A DNA stretch of 64,000 nt from Streptomyces sp. NBC_00341 (GTDB taxonomy: Bacteria > Actinomycetota > Actinomycetes > Streptomycetales > Streptomycetaceae), in assembly GCF_041435055.1 (NCBI RefSeq), contig NZ_CP108002.1, positions 5,394,001 to 5,458,000 on the forward strand. The letters are read 5' to 3'. Made by a program: the position numbers and the translations under genes. The notes beneath the pieces are model-generated. The model saw only the letters and a list, made by a program, of their open reading frames with translations. It was not told the origin of the DNA and ran no database searches. Each line of letters begins with the position of its first letter. Within the stretch, counting starts at the first letter, position 1. Below, piece by piece: positions 36,716 to 44,644 of this stretch.

Positions 36716-37645
36716 CTACGCGGTGACGGACAACTCCGCGAGGCACTCGCCGCACCGGCCGGCCTCGGGGGCTCTGAACGCGCGGTCGCAGTCGTCGCAG
36801 TTCTGGAGCGGCACCGGGGGAGGGGTGAACGGCGCGGGCGGGACGGCGGCCGGGAGCAGGGCGCTCAGCCGGTGCGCCAGCAGCTTGGCCGGGTACTTCA
36901 GGGGTACGGGCAGGTCCGTCGTCAGGGCCAGGGTGATCGAGGCGGGGGCGGCGTCGCGTTCCAGCCAGGCGGTTACGGCGGGCGTGAGGCTGCGGATGTC
37001 GCTCTCGGAGAGGACGAGTACGGGAGCCTCGCGCCGCAGCCCGAGCAGGATGGCCGACGCGCGTCGGTGCAGGTCCGGGTTGGGTTCCTGCCGCCGAGGG
37101 GCGGGGACGGAGACGGGGACCGGTACGGGAGCGGGCGCGGGGGCCGGTGCGGCAACCAGGACCGGGGCCGGAGCCGGAGCCTCAACCGGGGCCGCTGCCG
37201 CGGCAGGAACAGGAACAGGAACAGGAACAGGAACGGGAGCGGGAGCGGGCGGCAGGTCGGCCGCGACGTCGCACGGCTGGTTGTACGACGTCGAGCGCGT
37301 GATCACGCGGCCACTGGCCAGGCGCTCGCGGGTGCGCCTCAGGTAGCCCTTGGTTTCGAGTTCGCGCAAGGCCTCAGCGATGCGGTACTCGCTCTCCGGG
37401 AAGCGCTCGACCAGGAACTTGATGCCGATCTTGGCCCCGTCCGGCAGCGACTGGATGTGTACGGCGAGCCCGATCGCGACCAGGGAGAGCTCCTGGTGCT
37501 GGGCGAGATGGTTGCCCACGACCGTGAAGTGACTGGTGTGGCGCACGTTGACGTGGAGGACACCGCCGGACCGGGCGCTGGACCGGGCACCTGATGAGGT
37601 GCCTGAAGAGGCGCGCGAGGGCGCGATATTCTGCTGGTTATCCAT
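36716..37645 (-). CDS. HTH protein with Pro/Ala/Val linker and C-terminal zinc-finger-like motif
   Basis: 309 residues if ATG 37645 (MDNQQNIAPSRAS) is used; ATG 37711 is an in-frame alternative (331 residues). Residues about 28-105 form a winged-helix domain (LSLVAIGLAVHIQSLPDGAKIGIKFLVERFPESEYRIAEALRELE in sequence). A Pro/Ala/Val linker of about 70 residues follows, then a helical domain and a tail CDDCDRAFRAPEAGRCGEC with four Cys in a C-X2-C-X11-C-X2-C array suited to zinc. Streptomyces has several such regulators; targets are unknown. It is convergent with the coupled partner gene 6 bp away. Confidence 0.75.
   Translation of the reverse strand: MDNQQNIAPSRASSGTSSGARSSARSGGVLHVNVRHTSHFTVVGNHLAQHQELSLVAIGLAVHIQSLPDGAKIGIKFLVERFPESEYRIAEALRELETKGYLRRTRERLASGRVITRSTSYNQPCDVAADLPPAPAPVPVPVPVPVPAAAAAPVEAPAPAPVLVAAPAPAPAPVPVPVSVPAPRRQEPNPDLHRRASAILLGLRREAPVLVLSESDIRSLTPAVTAWLERDAAPASITLALTTDLPVPLKYPAKLLAHRLSALLPAAVPPAPFTPPPVPLQNCDDCDRAFRAPEAGRCGECLAELSVTA
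37206..37235 (-). repeat. Hexanucleotide repeat in the Pro/Val linker
   Basis: Four GGAACA units plus GGAACG (plus-strand notation) encode PVPVPV in the HTH protein. The six-base period keeps frame, so unit gain or loss would change linker length only. Confidence 0.8.
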
Positions 37646-37990
37646 CGGGAAGATCTGCTGCTTCCTCTTGGTCAGGCCCTCGCTCGGGATTCCAGTCCCG
37701 GCGGGGGCCATCTCATGTCTGAAGTTGGTTTCGTGAGCATATGCCAGGCAACCCGGGCGAAATCCAGCTCAGTTGGCCAACCTCACCCGTGTGAGTGACG
37801 GGCGCCCACGCGGGTGCGCGGGGGCCTGCTGAGGTCCACCGGGGTGGGTTGGGTGGGGTTGGGTTTGAGAGTTCCTTCTTCCCAAAGGACTTAAAAGCCT
37901 TTTACGTCGTGGGCAGCCGCGTCGTGGGCAGCTGCGTCGCGGCCGACCGGGTCGTGGTCCACCGCGTCGCGGCCGACCGGGTCGCGGTGG
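37646..37990. other. Intergenic region with 15-bp tandem repeat
   Basis: 345 bp between the HTH gene (or 279 bp from its alternative start) and the RsbW-like gene. It contains the tandem repeat at 37906-37995 and an A/T-richer segment CCAAAGGACTTAAAAGCCTTTTACG near 37881-37905 in which AAAGG and CCTTT pair. A 69-codon frame at 37795-38004 covers the repeat but has no clear ribosome site. Confidence 0.5.
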
Positions 37991-37995
37991 TCACG
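37906..37995 (+). repeat. 15-bp tandem repeat, six units
   Basis: Units start at 37906, 37921, 37936, 37951, 37966 and 37981. Each begins GTCG(T/C)GG; units 3 and 5 (GTCGCGGCCGACCGG) are identical and units 1 and 2 differ by one base. The last unit runs into the 3' end of the RsbW-like gene. A plus-strand frame would read V-(V/A)-X-X-(R/C) pentapeptides. Confidence 0.85.
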
Positions 37996-38419
37996 ATCCG
38001 GTGAGGGAGAGCTCCGCCCAGACCGTCTTGCGCGGGAACGGGCCGTGCCGGACGCCCCAGCGCGTGGCCAGTGCCTCGACGAGAAGGAGCCCCCGCCCGG
38101 ACTCGTACACCTCGTACACCTCGGACTGATCCGGCACCCGGGGCAGCCGCTCCCCGCGTGCGTCCGCCACCTCGATGCGCAGCGTGTCCCCGGTGACCGT
38201 CAGCAGGATGCGGAAGTCGCGCCCCGGTACGTAACCGTGCATCACCGCGTTCGACGCCAGCTCAGCGATGACCTGTCTGGCGTCGTCCAGCGGCAGCCCC
38301 CAGGAGCGGAGCTGTTCGGTCGCCAGCAGCCGGGCCAGCCGGGCGCCCCGACGGGTGGCGGAGAGCTGCACGGCGAACTGTCCGCTGCGTGCACGCGGTT
38401 GGGTGATTTCTCGGTTCAC
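37991..38419 (-). CDS. ATP-binding (RsbW-like HATPase) regulatory protein
   Basis: 142 residues. GHKL fold with N box QVIAELASNAVMHG and glycine box ESGRGLLLVEALATRWG. Such small anti-sigma-like kinases are abundant in Streptomyces and are regularly next to WhiJ-like and DUF397 genes, as here. Partner is unknown. It is divergent from the WhiJ-like gene, 136 bp away. Confidence 0.88.
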   Translation of the reverse strand: MNREITQPRARSGQFAVQLSATRRGARLARLLATEQLRSWGLPLDDARQVIAELASNAVMHGYVPGRDFRILLTVTGDTLRIEVADARGERLPRVPDQSEVYEVYESGRGLLLVEALATRWGVRHGPFPRKTVWAELSLTGS

Positions 38420-38555
38420 GTCACTCAGCGTGGCCGCCCGTCGCTACGCTGAAAAGCAGTGACACGTATACGGACGGTGACTGTCCAGCGGTCGTACGGG
38501 CCTGTCCACGCCGTACAGCGCAGGAGCGCCGCGAACGGGTGGAGGCGGATGGCGC

Positions 38556-39407
38556 ATGACTGGCAACGACATGGTGGACGGGCCGGATTGGGCGGTCGAT
38601 CCCGAGGACGAGTCGGGTGCCGTGATGGCCATGGTCGGCAGGCAGATCCGGCTCTGGCGTGAGGCGGCGGGCTTACGCGCGGCGGAACTGGGCGAGGCGA
38701 TCGGGTACGGCGAGAACCTGGTCTACAAGGTGGAGGCCGGTACCCGGATCGCCAAACCGGAGTTCCTGGACCGGACGGACGACGTCCTGGGCGCGAAGGG
38801 CAAGATCGCCGCGATGAAGAAGGATGTCGCGGAGGCGCGGTATCCGAAGAAGGTCCGCGATCTCGCCAAGTTGGAGGCCGATGCGGTCGAGTTGGGCTCG
38901 TATGCGTCCGGTGTGATCGACGGGCTGCTTCAGACGGAGGCGTATGCCCGCGCTCTCTACGGGGAGCGGCGCCCGGCGTTCACCGAGGAACAGGTCGACC
39001 GCTTCGTGGCCGCACGAATGGCTCGGCAGGCGATCTTCGAGCGTCGGCCCGCCCCGCTGCTGACCTTCGTGCAGGAAGAAGCCACGCTCAGGCGCCCCAC
39101 GGGCGGAAGAGCAGTGTTGCGTCGACAGCTCGAACACCTGCTGGACCTAGGCAAGTTGAGGCATGTCGAGATCCAGGTGATGCCGACCGAGACCGAGGAA
39201 CACGCCGGCTTGGACGGCCCTCACCGGGTGTTTAAGCTGACTGACGGTACGGCTGTGGGGCTCAATGAGGTACAGCTCACCAGTCGGCTCATCAGCGATC
39301 CCAAGGAAGTCCAGATCCTTGACATGCGTTACGGCCTGACCCGGGCCCAGGCGCTCACGCCTCGGCTCTCGCGCATCTTCATCGAAAAACTGCTGGGAGA
39401 GACATGA
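38556..39407 (+). CDS. WhiJ-like XRE regulator with DUF5753 domain
   Basis: 283 residues. The N-terminal HTH (about 30-85: IRLWREAAGLRAAELGEAIGYGENLVYKVEAGTR in sequence) is followed by the DUF5753 sensory region with GVIDGLLQTEAYARALY, RMARQAIFE and LRHVEIQVMP. Members act with DUF397 proteins in Streptomyces development and antibiotic control. The stop overlaps the DUF397 gene by four bases. A second ATG at 38571 is possible. Confidence 0.9.
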   Translation: MTGNDMVDGPDWAVDPEDESGAVMAMVGRQIRLWREAAGLRAAELGEAIGYGENLVYKVEAGTRIAKPEFLDRTDDVLGAKGKIAAMKKDVAEARYPKKVRDLAKLEADAVELGSYASGVIDGLLQTEAYARALYGERRPAFTEEQVDRFVAARMARQAIFERRPAPLLTFVQEEATLRRPTGGRAVLRRQLEHLLDLGKLRHVEIQVMPTETEEHAGLDGPHRVFKLTDGTAVGLNEVQLTSRLISDPKEVQILDMRYGLTRAQALTPRLSRIFIEKLLGET

Positions 39408-39610
39408 CTGCGAAGCGCTCGGACGGAAGCCCTTCCGACCTGACCTGGTTCAAGAGCAGCTACAGCACCAGCGACGGTCCCTCGTGCGTCGAGGTCGCCG
39501 CCGCCCCCACCACCGTCCACGTCCGCGACTCGAAGAACATCCCCGGCCCCGAACTCGGCTTCGCCCCGGGCGCCTGGGCCGAGTTCGTCTCGTACGCGTC
39601 GACCGACTGA
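39404..39610 (+). CDS. DUF397 domain protein
   Basis: 68 residues: DLTWFKSSYSTSDGPSCVEVA, VHVRDSKNIPGPELGFAPGAWAEF. This is the complete DUF397 signature. It is translationally coupled to the WhiJ-like regulator and probably modulates it. A strong terminator hairpin follows. Confidence 0.93.
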   Translation: MTAKRSDGSPSDLTWFKSSYSTSDGPSCVEVAAAPTTVHVRDSKNIPGPELGFAPGAWAEFVSYASTD

Positions 39611-39972
39611 GCGTCGGCACACCGCCACCGCCGTCCCCCCGAGGGCCTGCCCGCGCATACGCGTGTGTGGCAGGCCCTCGGTGCTGCGTGAGGGGGCGGG
39701 GCCGTACCTCCGGCCAGAACCGGCCGAGGGGATGGTCGATCGGGTGGAGGGCGTTGGTCATCACCGCTGCTGGGCGAGGGTGCTCGGACGGATTGCCTGA
39801 TTGCCGAAGCGGGCCCGTGCCCGGACAGCGACGACGTATCCGGCTGCGACATGGAGAAATCGTGACCGACGACCACGCTCACCTGCTCGTCGCCATCGTC
39901 GAGCTCTGCGGCGAGCTGGGAGTTACCCGTAACGGGCGCTTCAGGGCGCGGTCATCCCAGAAGGCTGCGCGG
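39611..39972. other. Intergenic region after the DUF397 gene
   Basis: 362 bp. It contains the terminator at 39639-39681. A GTG at 39862 has GGAGAAATC before it and begins TDDHAHLLVAIVELCGELGVT, which looks coding for about 25 codons. The frame then runs antisense into the 129-residue gene, so it may be a truncated gene start. Nothing else is evident. Confidence 0.4.
39639..39681 (+). terminator. Terminator after WhiJ-like/DUF397 pair
   Basis: CCGAGGGCCTGCC at 39639-39651 is perfectly complementary to 39669-39681, with a 17-base loop. It begins 28 bp after the DUF397 stop. Confidence 0.7.
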
Positions 39973-40362
39973 TCAGCGACGACCGCCGCCGATGCGGCGG
40001 TCGTCGGCCAGTCCGGTCAGCGGGCCGAACTCGCAGGCAAGCTGGTTCCACGTCAGAACCTCGCCACAGCGGGCCGGGAAATCCTTCGGGTCGAACTCGG
40101 GCATGGTCCAGGTGCCGGTGTCCCGGTCCCGCAGCCACAGGTCCCCGTCACCGTCGACCACGGTCGGCGGGACCGGTACGGGCTCGGCCTGATCGGTGGG
40201 CTCCCAGGTGACCCGGCCCGGGTGGGAAGCGCGGCGCAGCTCGGTGGTGGCCAGCCGTGCGGCCAAGTCACGGGTGGACTCTTCGGCGTCCTTGACCGAC
40301 GCGAGTCGGAATGCGTCGTCAAGTACGGGCAGGGCTGGAGTCTTGCTGCGCTTTGAACTCAT
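39973..40362 (-). CDS. Hypothetical protein
   Basis: 129 residues from ATG at 40362, with GGAGG about 10 bp upstream. It begins MSSKRSKTPALPVLDDAFRL, has a helical middle (VKDAEESTRDLAARLATTELRR) and a C-terminal half with DGDGDLWLRDRDTGTWTMPEFDP. No recognised domain. A longer in-frame extension upstream is rejected because it lacks coding character and runs into transposase debris. The gene is transcribed away from that remnant. Confidence 0.6.
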   Translation of the reverse strand: MSSKRSKTPALPVLDDAFRLASVKDAEESTRDLAARLATTELRRASHPGRVTWEPTDQAEPVPVPPTVVDGDGDLWLRDRDTGTWTMPEFDPKDFPARCGEVLTWNQLACEFGPLTGLADDRRIGGGRR

Positions 40363-40513
40363 ACGCTGACTACCTCCGGTAGGGGGAGTGACATCCGTTA
40401 TGGCACCCCGTAGAGGATCACGGTATCCGAGGCGGGAGCCGGGTCGGCTATGACCACTGTCCAGGTGGAGGCGCCGGCACACAGGGCGGTGGGGCCATGC
40501 CGTTTCGTTCGGA

Positions 40514-40612
40514 TCATCGGGCTGACCACAGGAGGATGCCTGCGATGTGGAGTCCGGCGAGGTGGATCGTGGCGATCTTCTCGTAGCGGGTGGCGATGCC
40601 GCGCCATTGCTT
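40514..40612 (-). pseudogene. C-terminal remnant of an IS5-family transposase
   Basis: Read on the minus strand, the last codons give KQWRGIATRYEKIATIHLAG and then LHIAGILLWSAR followed by TGA at 40514-40516. The (R/K)xWRGIATRY(D/E)K signature is the C-terminal end of IS5-type (DDE) transposases. No upstream part, inverted repeat or second copy is seen, so only about 33 codons survive. Confidence 0.8.
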
Positions 40613-40631
40613 CGTCCCCACGGGAGCCGGG

Positions 40632-41081
40632 CTACTCCAGTCCTCCGGTCTCGACGATGTGGGCCAGGAAAAGCTCGATCAATTGGCTCTTCTCGGTAAT
40701 GGGTACGTCGGCATCCGGAATCCCGCTTTCCACCCCCCACTCGGTATTGAACGTGATGGTGTGCCCGGGCGGTATGGCGCTGGTTCTTAGCCATTCAACA
40801 AAATCTGCTGCCTGTTGTGCTGTGCAGTTTTGGGCCGCAACGCCCTCCGGGGAAATCTTGGCCATGCCTTCGAGTTCTTTTCCCTCAAGGGTGAATTCGA
40901 AAAACATGAAAGAGTCGCCGGGCGAGTTCCCGTCTCGGGGATCTTCTACGCGAATGAATACTTCGGGGTTGGCCTCAAGTAGGCGCTGCTTGAGGTAGGT
41001 GAATGTCAATCCCCATGTGTCGCCTGGTGAAGGAGCGAAGATGAACAGCGTCTCCAGCTCTTCCAGGTCGAAGTTTTTCAC
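40632..41081 (-). CDS. Hypothetical protein, lower GC than surroundings
   Basis: 149 residues from GTG at 41081 (MKNFDLEELETLFIFAPSPGDTW). It uses A/T-ending codons more freely than neighbouring genes, and the 3' end lies 20 bp from the transposase remnant. Both point to recent acquisition. The protein is acidic and soluble, with FMFFEFTLEGKELEGMAKIS and ITEKSQLIELFLAHIVETGG. Size, charge and location would suit an orphan immunity protein, but no family is recognised. Confidence 0.6.
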   Translation of the reverse strand: MKNFDLEELETLFIFAPSPGDTWGLTFTYLKQRLLEANPEVFIRVEDPRDGNSPGDSFMFFEFTLEGKELEGMAKISPEGVAAQNCTAQQAADFVEWLRTSAIPPGHTITFNTEWGVESGIPDADVPITEKSQLIELFLAHIVETGGLE

Positions 41082-41211
41082 TGCGGAATCTCATTTCGGT
41101 GTGCTCGCCGGAGCCGTTCCCCTGCGCGCACGCGCCACACCGCGCATTGGCGGCAATCCTCCGACACTGCCTGGATCCGGCAGTTCCGCGGCCGGGCTTC
41201 TGTCGTCAGTT

Positions 41212-41796
41212 TTAGGGGAGTTGCGACGGCGCGGCCTTCAGTCCGTCCAGGGTGAGGTCGAGGAGGCGTTCGGCCTGCTCTCGCTGCTCGGGCTTGGCCG
41301 AGGTGAGGGCGATGCCGGCGAGGGCGGCGAACATGTCGGTCGGGCTGATGTCGGACCGGATCGTTCCGGCAGCGGTATTGGCGTCCATGAGGGAGGAGAG
41401 GGCGGCCTGAATCATCTTGTGACTGTCGGCGTAGGGATTGGTTCCGGCGCTGACGACGGCTCGCAGCGCTTCGGCCATGCCGAGTTTGGCGGTGGCGTAG
41501 TCGATGAAGCGGCGAGTCCAGGCCCGTAGGGCCTCGGGCGGCGACATCGCCGCAAGGAGGCCGGGGACGGCGTCGCACAGCCGGGCCACTTCGTTGCGGT
41601 ACGCCGCCTCGATCAGGGCTTCCCTGGTCGGGAAGTTGCGGTAGAGGGTGCCGGTTCCCACGCCTGCTTCTCTGGCGATGCGCTCGAAGTGCGCATCCAG
41701 TCCCTCCTCGGTGAACACGCGCACCGCGGCGGCCAGGATCTTGTCCCGGTTCCGCTGTGCGTCAGCCCTCAGCGGGCGTCCTGCATCCCGGGTCAT
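41212..41796 (-). CDS. TetR-family repressor
   Basis: 194 residues. The N-terminal HTH (about 12-60) reads ILAAAVRVFTEEGLDAHFERIAREAGVGTGTLYRNFPTREALIEAAY in sequence. The C-terminal half is a ligand and dimerisation domain. It is divergent from an SDR gene, with two matched operators between them, so it very likely represses both itself and the SDR. Confidence 0.92.
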   Translation of the reverse strand: MTRDAGRPLRADAQRNRDKILAAAVRVFTEEGLDAHFERIAREAGVGTGTLYRNFPTREALIEAAYRNEVARLCDAVPGLLAAMSPPEALRAWTRRFIDYATAKLGMAEALRAVVSAGTNPYADSHKMIQAALSSLMDANTAAGTIRSDISPTDMFAALAGIALTSAKPEQREQAERLLDLTLDGLKAAPSQLP

Positions 41797-41823
41797 CGAT
41801 GACTCTCCCCTGTCTCCATTTGC

Positions 41824-41874
41824 TAAGTGGAGGAGCCGCCACTTAGTGTGGGTGAAGTGGCGGGGCCTCCACTT
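41824..41874. promoter_or_regulatory. Two TetR-type operators
   Basis: TAAGTGG-N8-CCACTTA at 41824-41845 and AAGTGG-N8-CCACTT at 41855-41874 share the same half-sites and spacing. Their centres are 30 bp apart, close to three helical turns. They lie 27 bp from the TetR start and 54 bp from the SDR start. Confidence 0.8.
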
Positions 41875-41928
41875 TCACTTTAGGGCATGGCGGCCGCCCC
41901 CACTCCTCCACCGGAAGGACCGTCCATC

Positions 41929-42660
41929 ATGTCGGGAATCGAAGGAAAAGTCGTAGCGATCACGGGCGCCAGCAGCGGCATCGGTGAGGCGACCGCGCTC
42001 CTGCTCGCCGAGCGCGGCGCGAAGGTCGTCCTCGGGGCACGCCGTCCGGAGCGTCTTGAGGCCCTGGCCGCCCGCATCGAAAAGGCCGGCGGGGAAGCCG
42101 CCTGGGCCCGCACGGACGTGACGCGGCGCGAGGACCTTTCCGGTCTCGTCGAGCTGGCACGCGATCGGTACGGCAAGCTCGACGTCCTCGTCAGCAATGC
42201 CGGGGTCGGCCTGATCTCCCGTCTGGACGACCTGCGCGTCGAGGACTGGGAGGAGATGATCGACGTCAACCTCAAAGGGGTCCTGTACGGGATCGCCGCA
42301 GCCCTTCCCGTCTTCCGGGAGCAGGGCTTCGGGCACTTCGTGAACACCGTGTCCACCGCCGGACTGCGCATCGTGCCGCTCCAGTCGGTGTACGCCGGCA
42401 CGAAGAACGCCGTGCGCACCATCTCCGAGGGCCTGCGCCAGGAGGCCGGCGACAGCCTGCGCGTGACCATCGTCTCGCCCGGCGCCGTCCGTACGGACTT
42501 CGCGGAGCGCATGGATCCGGCGGTGAAGGACCAGATCGACAAGATGATGGAGGTGGCCCTCTCGCCGGACGCGGTGGCCCGCGCCATCGCCTTCGCCATC
42601 GAACAGCCGGACGGTGTCGATGTGGGTGACATCGTCGTCCGCCCCACCGCCCAGGGATAG
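41929..42660 (+). CDS. Short-chain dehydrogenase/reductase
   Basis: 243 residues from ATG at 41929 with GGAAGGA upstream. Cofactor loop TGASSGIG (about 12-19), NAG motif SNAGVG, catalytic Ser in NTVSTAG, and YAGTK giving the Tyr-X3-Lys pair. It is a classical NAD(P)-dependent SDR. R-R at the second strand end (GARRPER) favours NADP(H). Substrate is unknown; the divergent TetR suggests induction by it. Confidence 0.9.
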   Translation: MSGIEGKVVAITGASSGIGEATALLLAERGAKVVLGARRPERLEALAARIEKAGGEAAWARTDVTRREDLSGLVELARDRYGKLDVLVSNAGVGLISRLDDLRVEDWEEMIDVNLKGVLYGIAAALPVFREQGFGHFVNTVSTAGLRIVPLQSVYAGTKNAVRTISEGLRQEAGDSLRVTIVSPGAVRTDFAERMDPAVKDQIDKMMEVALSPDAVARAIAFAIEQPDGVDVGDIVVRPTAQG

Positions 42661-42766
42661 GCCCGCGCGGCCGCACGGGAGCGGCGCCCGGCGGTTCCTA
42701 CTTCACCGCTCGGCCGCAGGGGCGGCATCGACCCTTCATGAGCCGTTCGGGCCCACTGCCGGTGTC

Positions 42767-44320
42767 TCAGGCGGCCGGTCCCTGCCCGGAGGCCGGCTTC
42801 GATCGGGTGGCGAGCAACTCGGTGATCTCACCGGCGACGTGCGGGCCCAGCTCGCCCCAGCCGTCCTTGTAGCCGTAGACACCGGACAGGGTGCGGGCGT
42901 CGTAGTCGCCGTTCAGGATCTCGATGTCGTCGGCCGTGATGAAGGCCGGGTGGGCGACGCCGACGGCCGCCGAGACCTTCATCAGCTCCATCCGCAGGGT
43001 GCGCAGGTATGCGGCGACGCGGGCGGCCTTCGAGGTCGGATCGATGCCTCGGGCCAGCCGCGGGTTCTGGGTGGCGACGCCGGTGGGGCACTTGTCGGTG
43101 TGGCACTTCTGCGACTGGATGCAGCCGATCGACAGCATCGCCTCACGCGCCACGTTGATCATGTCGGCGCCGAGGGCGAAGGCGACCACGGCGTTCTCGG
43201 GCAGGCCGAGCTTGCCGGAGGCGATGAAGGTCAGGTCGTCGGTCAGCCCCAGCTCGGCGAAGGTGCCGTAGACCCGGGAGAAGCCCATCCGGAACGGCAG
43301 CGACACCGAGTCGGCGAAGATCAACGGTGCCGCCCCGGTGCCGCCCTCGCCGCCGTCGACGGTCACGAAGTCGACGCCGCGGTCGCCCCGCGCCATCAGC
43401 GTGGCCAGCTCCTGCCAGAACCCCATCTCCCCGACCGCGCTCTTGATCCCGACCGGCAGACCGGTCTCGGTGGCGAGCAGTTCGACGAAGTCGAGCATCG
43501 AGTCGACATCGCTGAACGCGGTGTGCCGTGACGGGGAGGCGCAGTCCACGCCGAGCGGGATGCCCCGTATCTCGGCGATCTCCGGGGTCACCTTCGCGCC
43601 CGGCAGCAACCCGCCCAGCCCCGGCTTGGCGCCCTGGGAGAGCTTGATCTCTATCGCCTTGACCGGGGCGCCGGCGACCACGTCCATGAGCTTGTCGAGG
43701 CTGAAACTGCCGTCCTCGTTGCGGCAGCCGAAGTAGCTCGTACCGATCTGGAGAACGAGGTCCCCGCCCTTGCGGTGGTACGGCGAGAGGCCGCCCTCGC
43801 CCGTGTTGTGCATCGTGCCCGCCAGCGCCGCCCCCTTGTTGAGGGCCGTGATCGCCGCACCGGAGAGTGACCCGAAGCTCATCGCCGAGATGTTCACCAC
43901 GCTCGCCGGCCGGAACGCCTTGGCACGTCCGCGCGGACCGCCCAGCACCTTGGCCGACGGCAGCAGGGCCTGCGGGTCGTGCGCGTCGGGGAGGAGTTCT
44001 CCGGCGAACGTGCGCTGCTTCACGTACGCGTGCCCCTGCACGTGCTCGATGTCGTTGTCGGTCCCGAACCCGAAGTAGTTGTTCTCGCCCTTCGCCGACG
44101 CGTAGATCCAGGTGCGCTGGTCACGACTGAACGGGCGCTCCTCGTCGTTGGAGGTCACGATGTACTGCCGCAGCTCAGGGCCGATCGTCTCCAGCAGGTA
44201 CCGGGCGTGACCGACCACCGGGAAGTTCCGGAGCAGTGCGTGCTTCTTCTGGACGAGGTCGCGGGCGCCCACCAGCGCCAATGCTGTCGCGGTGGCGGCA
44301 ACGATATTCCGGGCACGCAT
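42767..44320 (-). CDS. FMN-binding glutamate synthase-family protein
   Basis: 517 residues from ATG at 44320 with AAGAGGAAC upstream. An N-terminal membrane-like helix (RNIVAATATALALVGA) precedes a GltB-type FMN domain: VVNISAMSFGSLSG, IEIKLSQGAKPGLGG, VDGGEGGTGAAP. A Cys cluster CIQSQKCHTDKCPTG could hold a 3Fe-4S centre. It lacks the amidotransferase domain of true GltB, so the reaction is not assured. The very long in-frame upstream extension is rejected. Confidence 0.87.
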   Translation of the reverse strand: MRARNIVAATATALALVGARDLVQKKHALLRNFPVVGHARYLLETIGPELRQYIVTSNDEERPFSRDQRTWIYASAKGENNYFGFGTDNDIEHVQGHAYVKQRTFAGELLPDAHDPQALLPSAKVLGGPRGRAKAFRPASVVNISAMSFGSLSGAAITALNKGAALAGTMHNTGEGGLSPYHRKGGDLVLQIGTSYFGCRNEDGSFSLDKLMDVVAGAPVKAIEIKLSQGAKPGLGGLLPGAKVTPEIAEIRGIPLGVDCASPSRHTAFSDVDSMLDFVELLATETGLPVGIKSAVGEMGFWQELATLMARGDRGVDFVTVDGGEGGTGAAPLIFADSVSLPFRMGFSRVYGTFAELGLTDDLTFIASGKLGLPENAVVAFALGADMINVAREAMLSIGCIQSQKCHTDKCPTGVATQNPRLARGIDPTSKAARVAAYLRTLRMELMKVSAAVGVAHPAFITADDIEILNGDYDARTLSGVYGYKDGWGELGPHVAGEITELLATRSKPASGQGPAA

Positions 44321-44644
44321 GAACGTTCCTCTTTTCGAAGCTCGACGCCAACGCCATGTGATGGCCGTCGTCGTGTTGTGTCGCTGTTGCGCGGCGGGCA
44401 CGACCTTGTGGGCGTCGGCGGCCGCCGGAGCACACCGTAATTGATATGAGAAGCCCGCACGGGTGCGCCCGTGATCAGGGTCGTCGGGTGAGGGACGGGC
44501 CTGCGCGGGCCTCCGGGGGCGGCGGCGTGCTCCGGCGCCGAGCCGTGGCGCCGCATCCCCTGGCCGACGCCGTCCTCCCTGCCACCCCCCGCACCTTCTG
44601 CGACTATGCGAAGAACGTGGGCAGATGGCAAGGAAAGGGATGAT
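44321..44644. other. Divergent spacer upstream of glmS
   Basis: 324 bp between the glutamate synthase-like gene and glmS. It contains GC-rich short inverted repeats near 44490-44560 and the glmS ribosome site AAGGAAAGGG at 44630-44639. No gene and no glmS-ribozyme fold are recognised. Confidence 0.5.

Noticed and set aside
37906-37995. 15-bp repeats considered as a CRISPR array
   Set aside because: Units are contiguous without spacers, too short, and no cas gene is in the window.
44321-44644. glmS ribozyme upstream of glmS
   Set aside because: No ribozyme core was recognised, and the element is characteristic of Firmicutes rather than actinobacteria.
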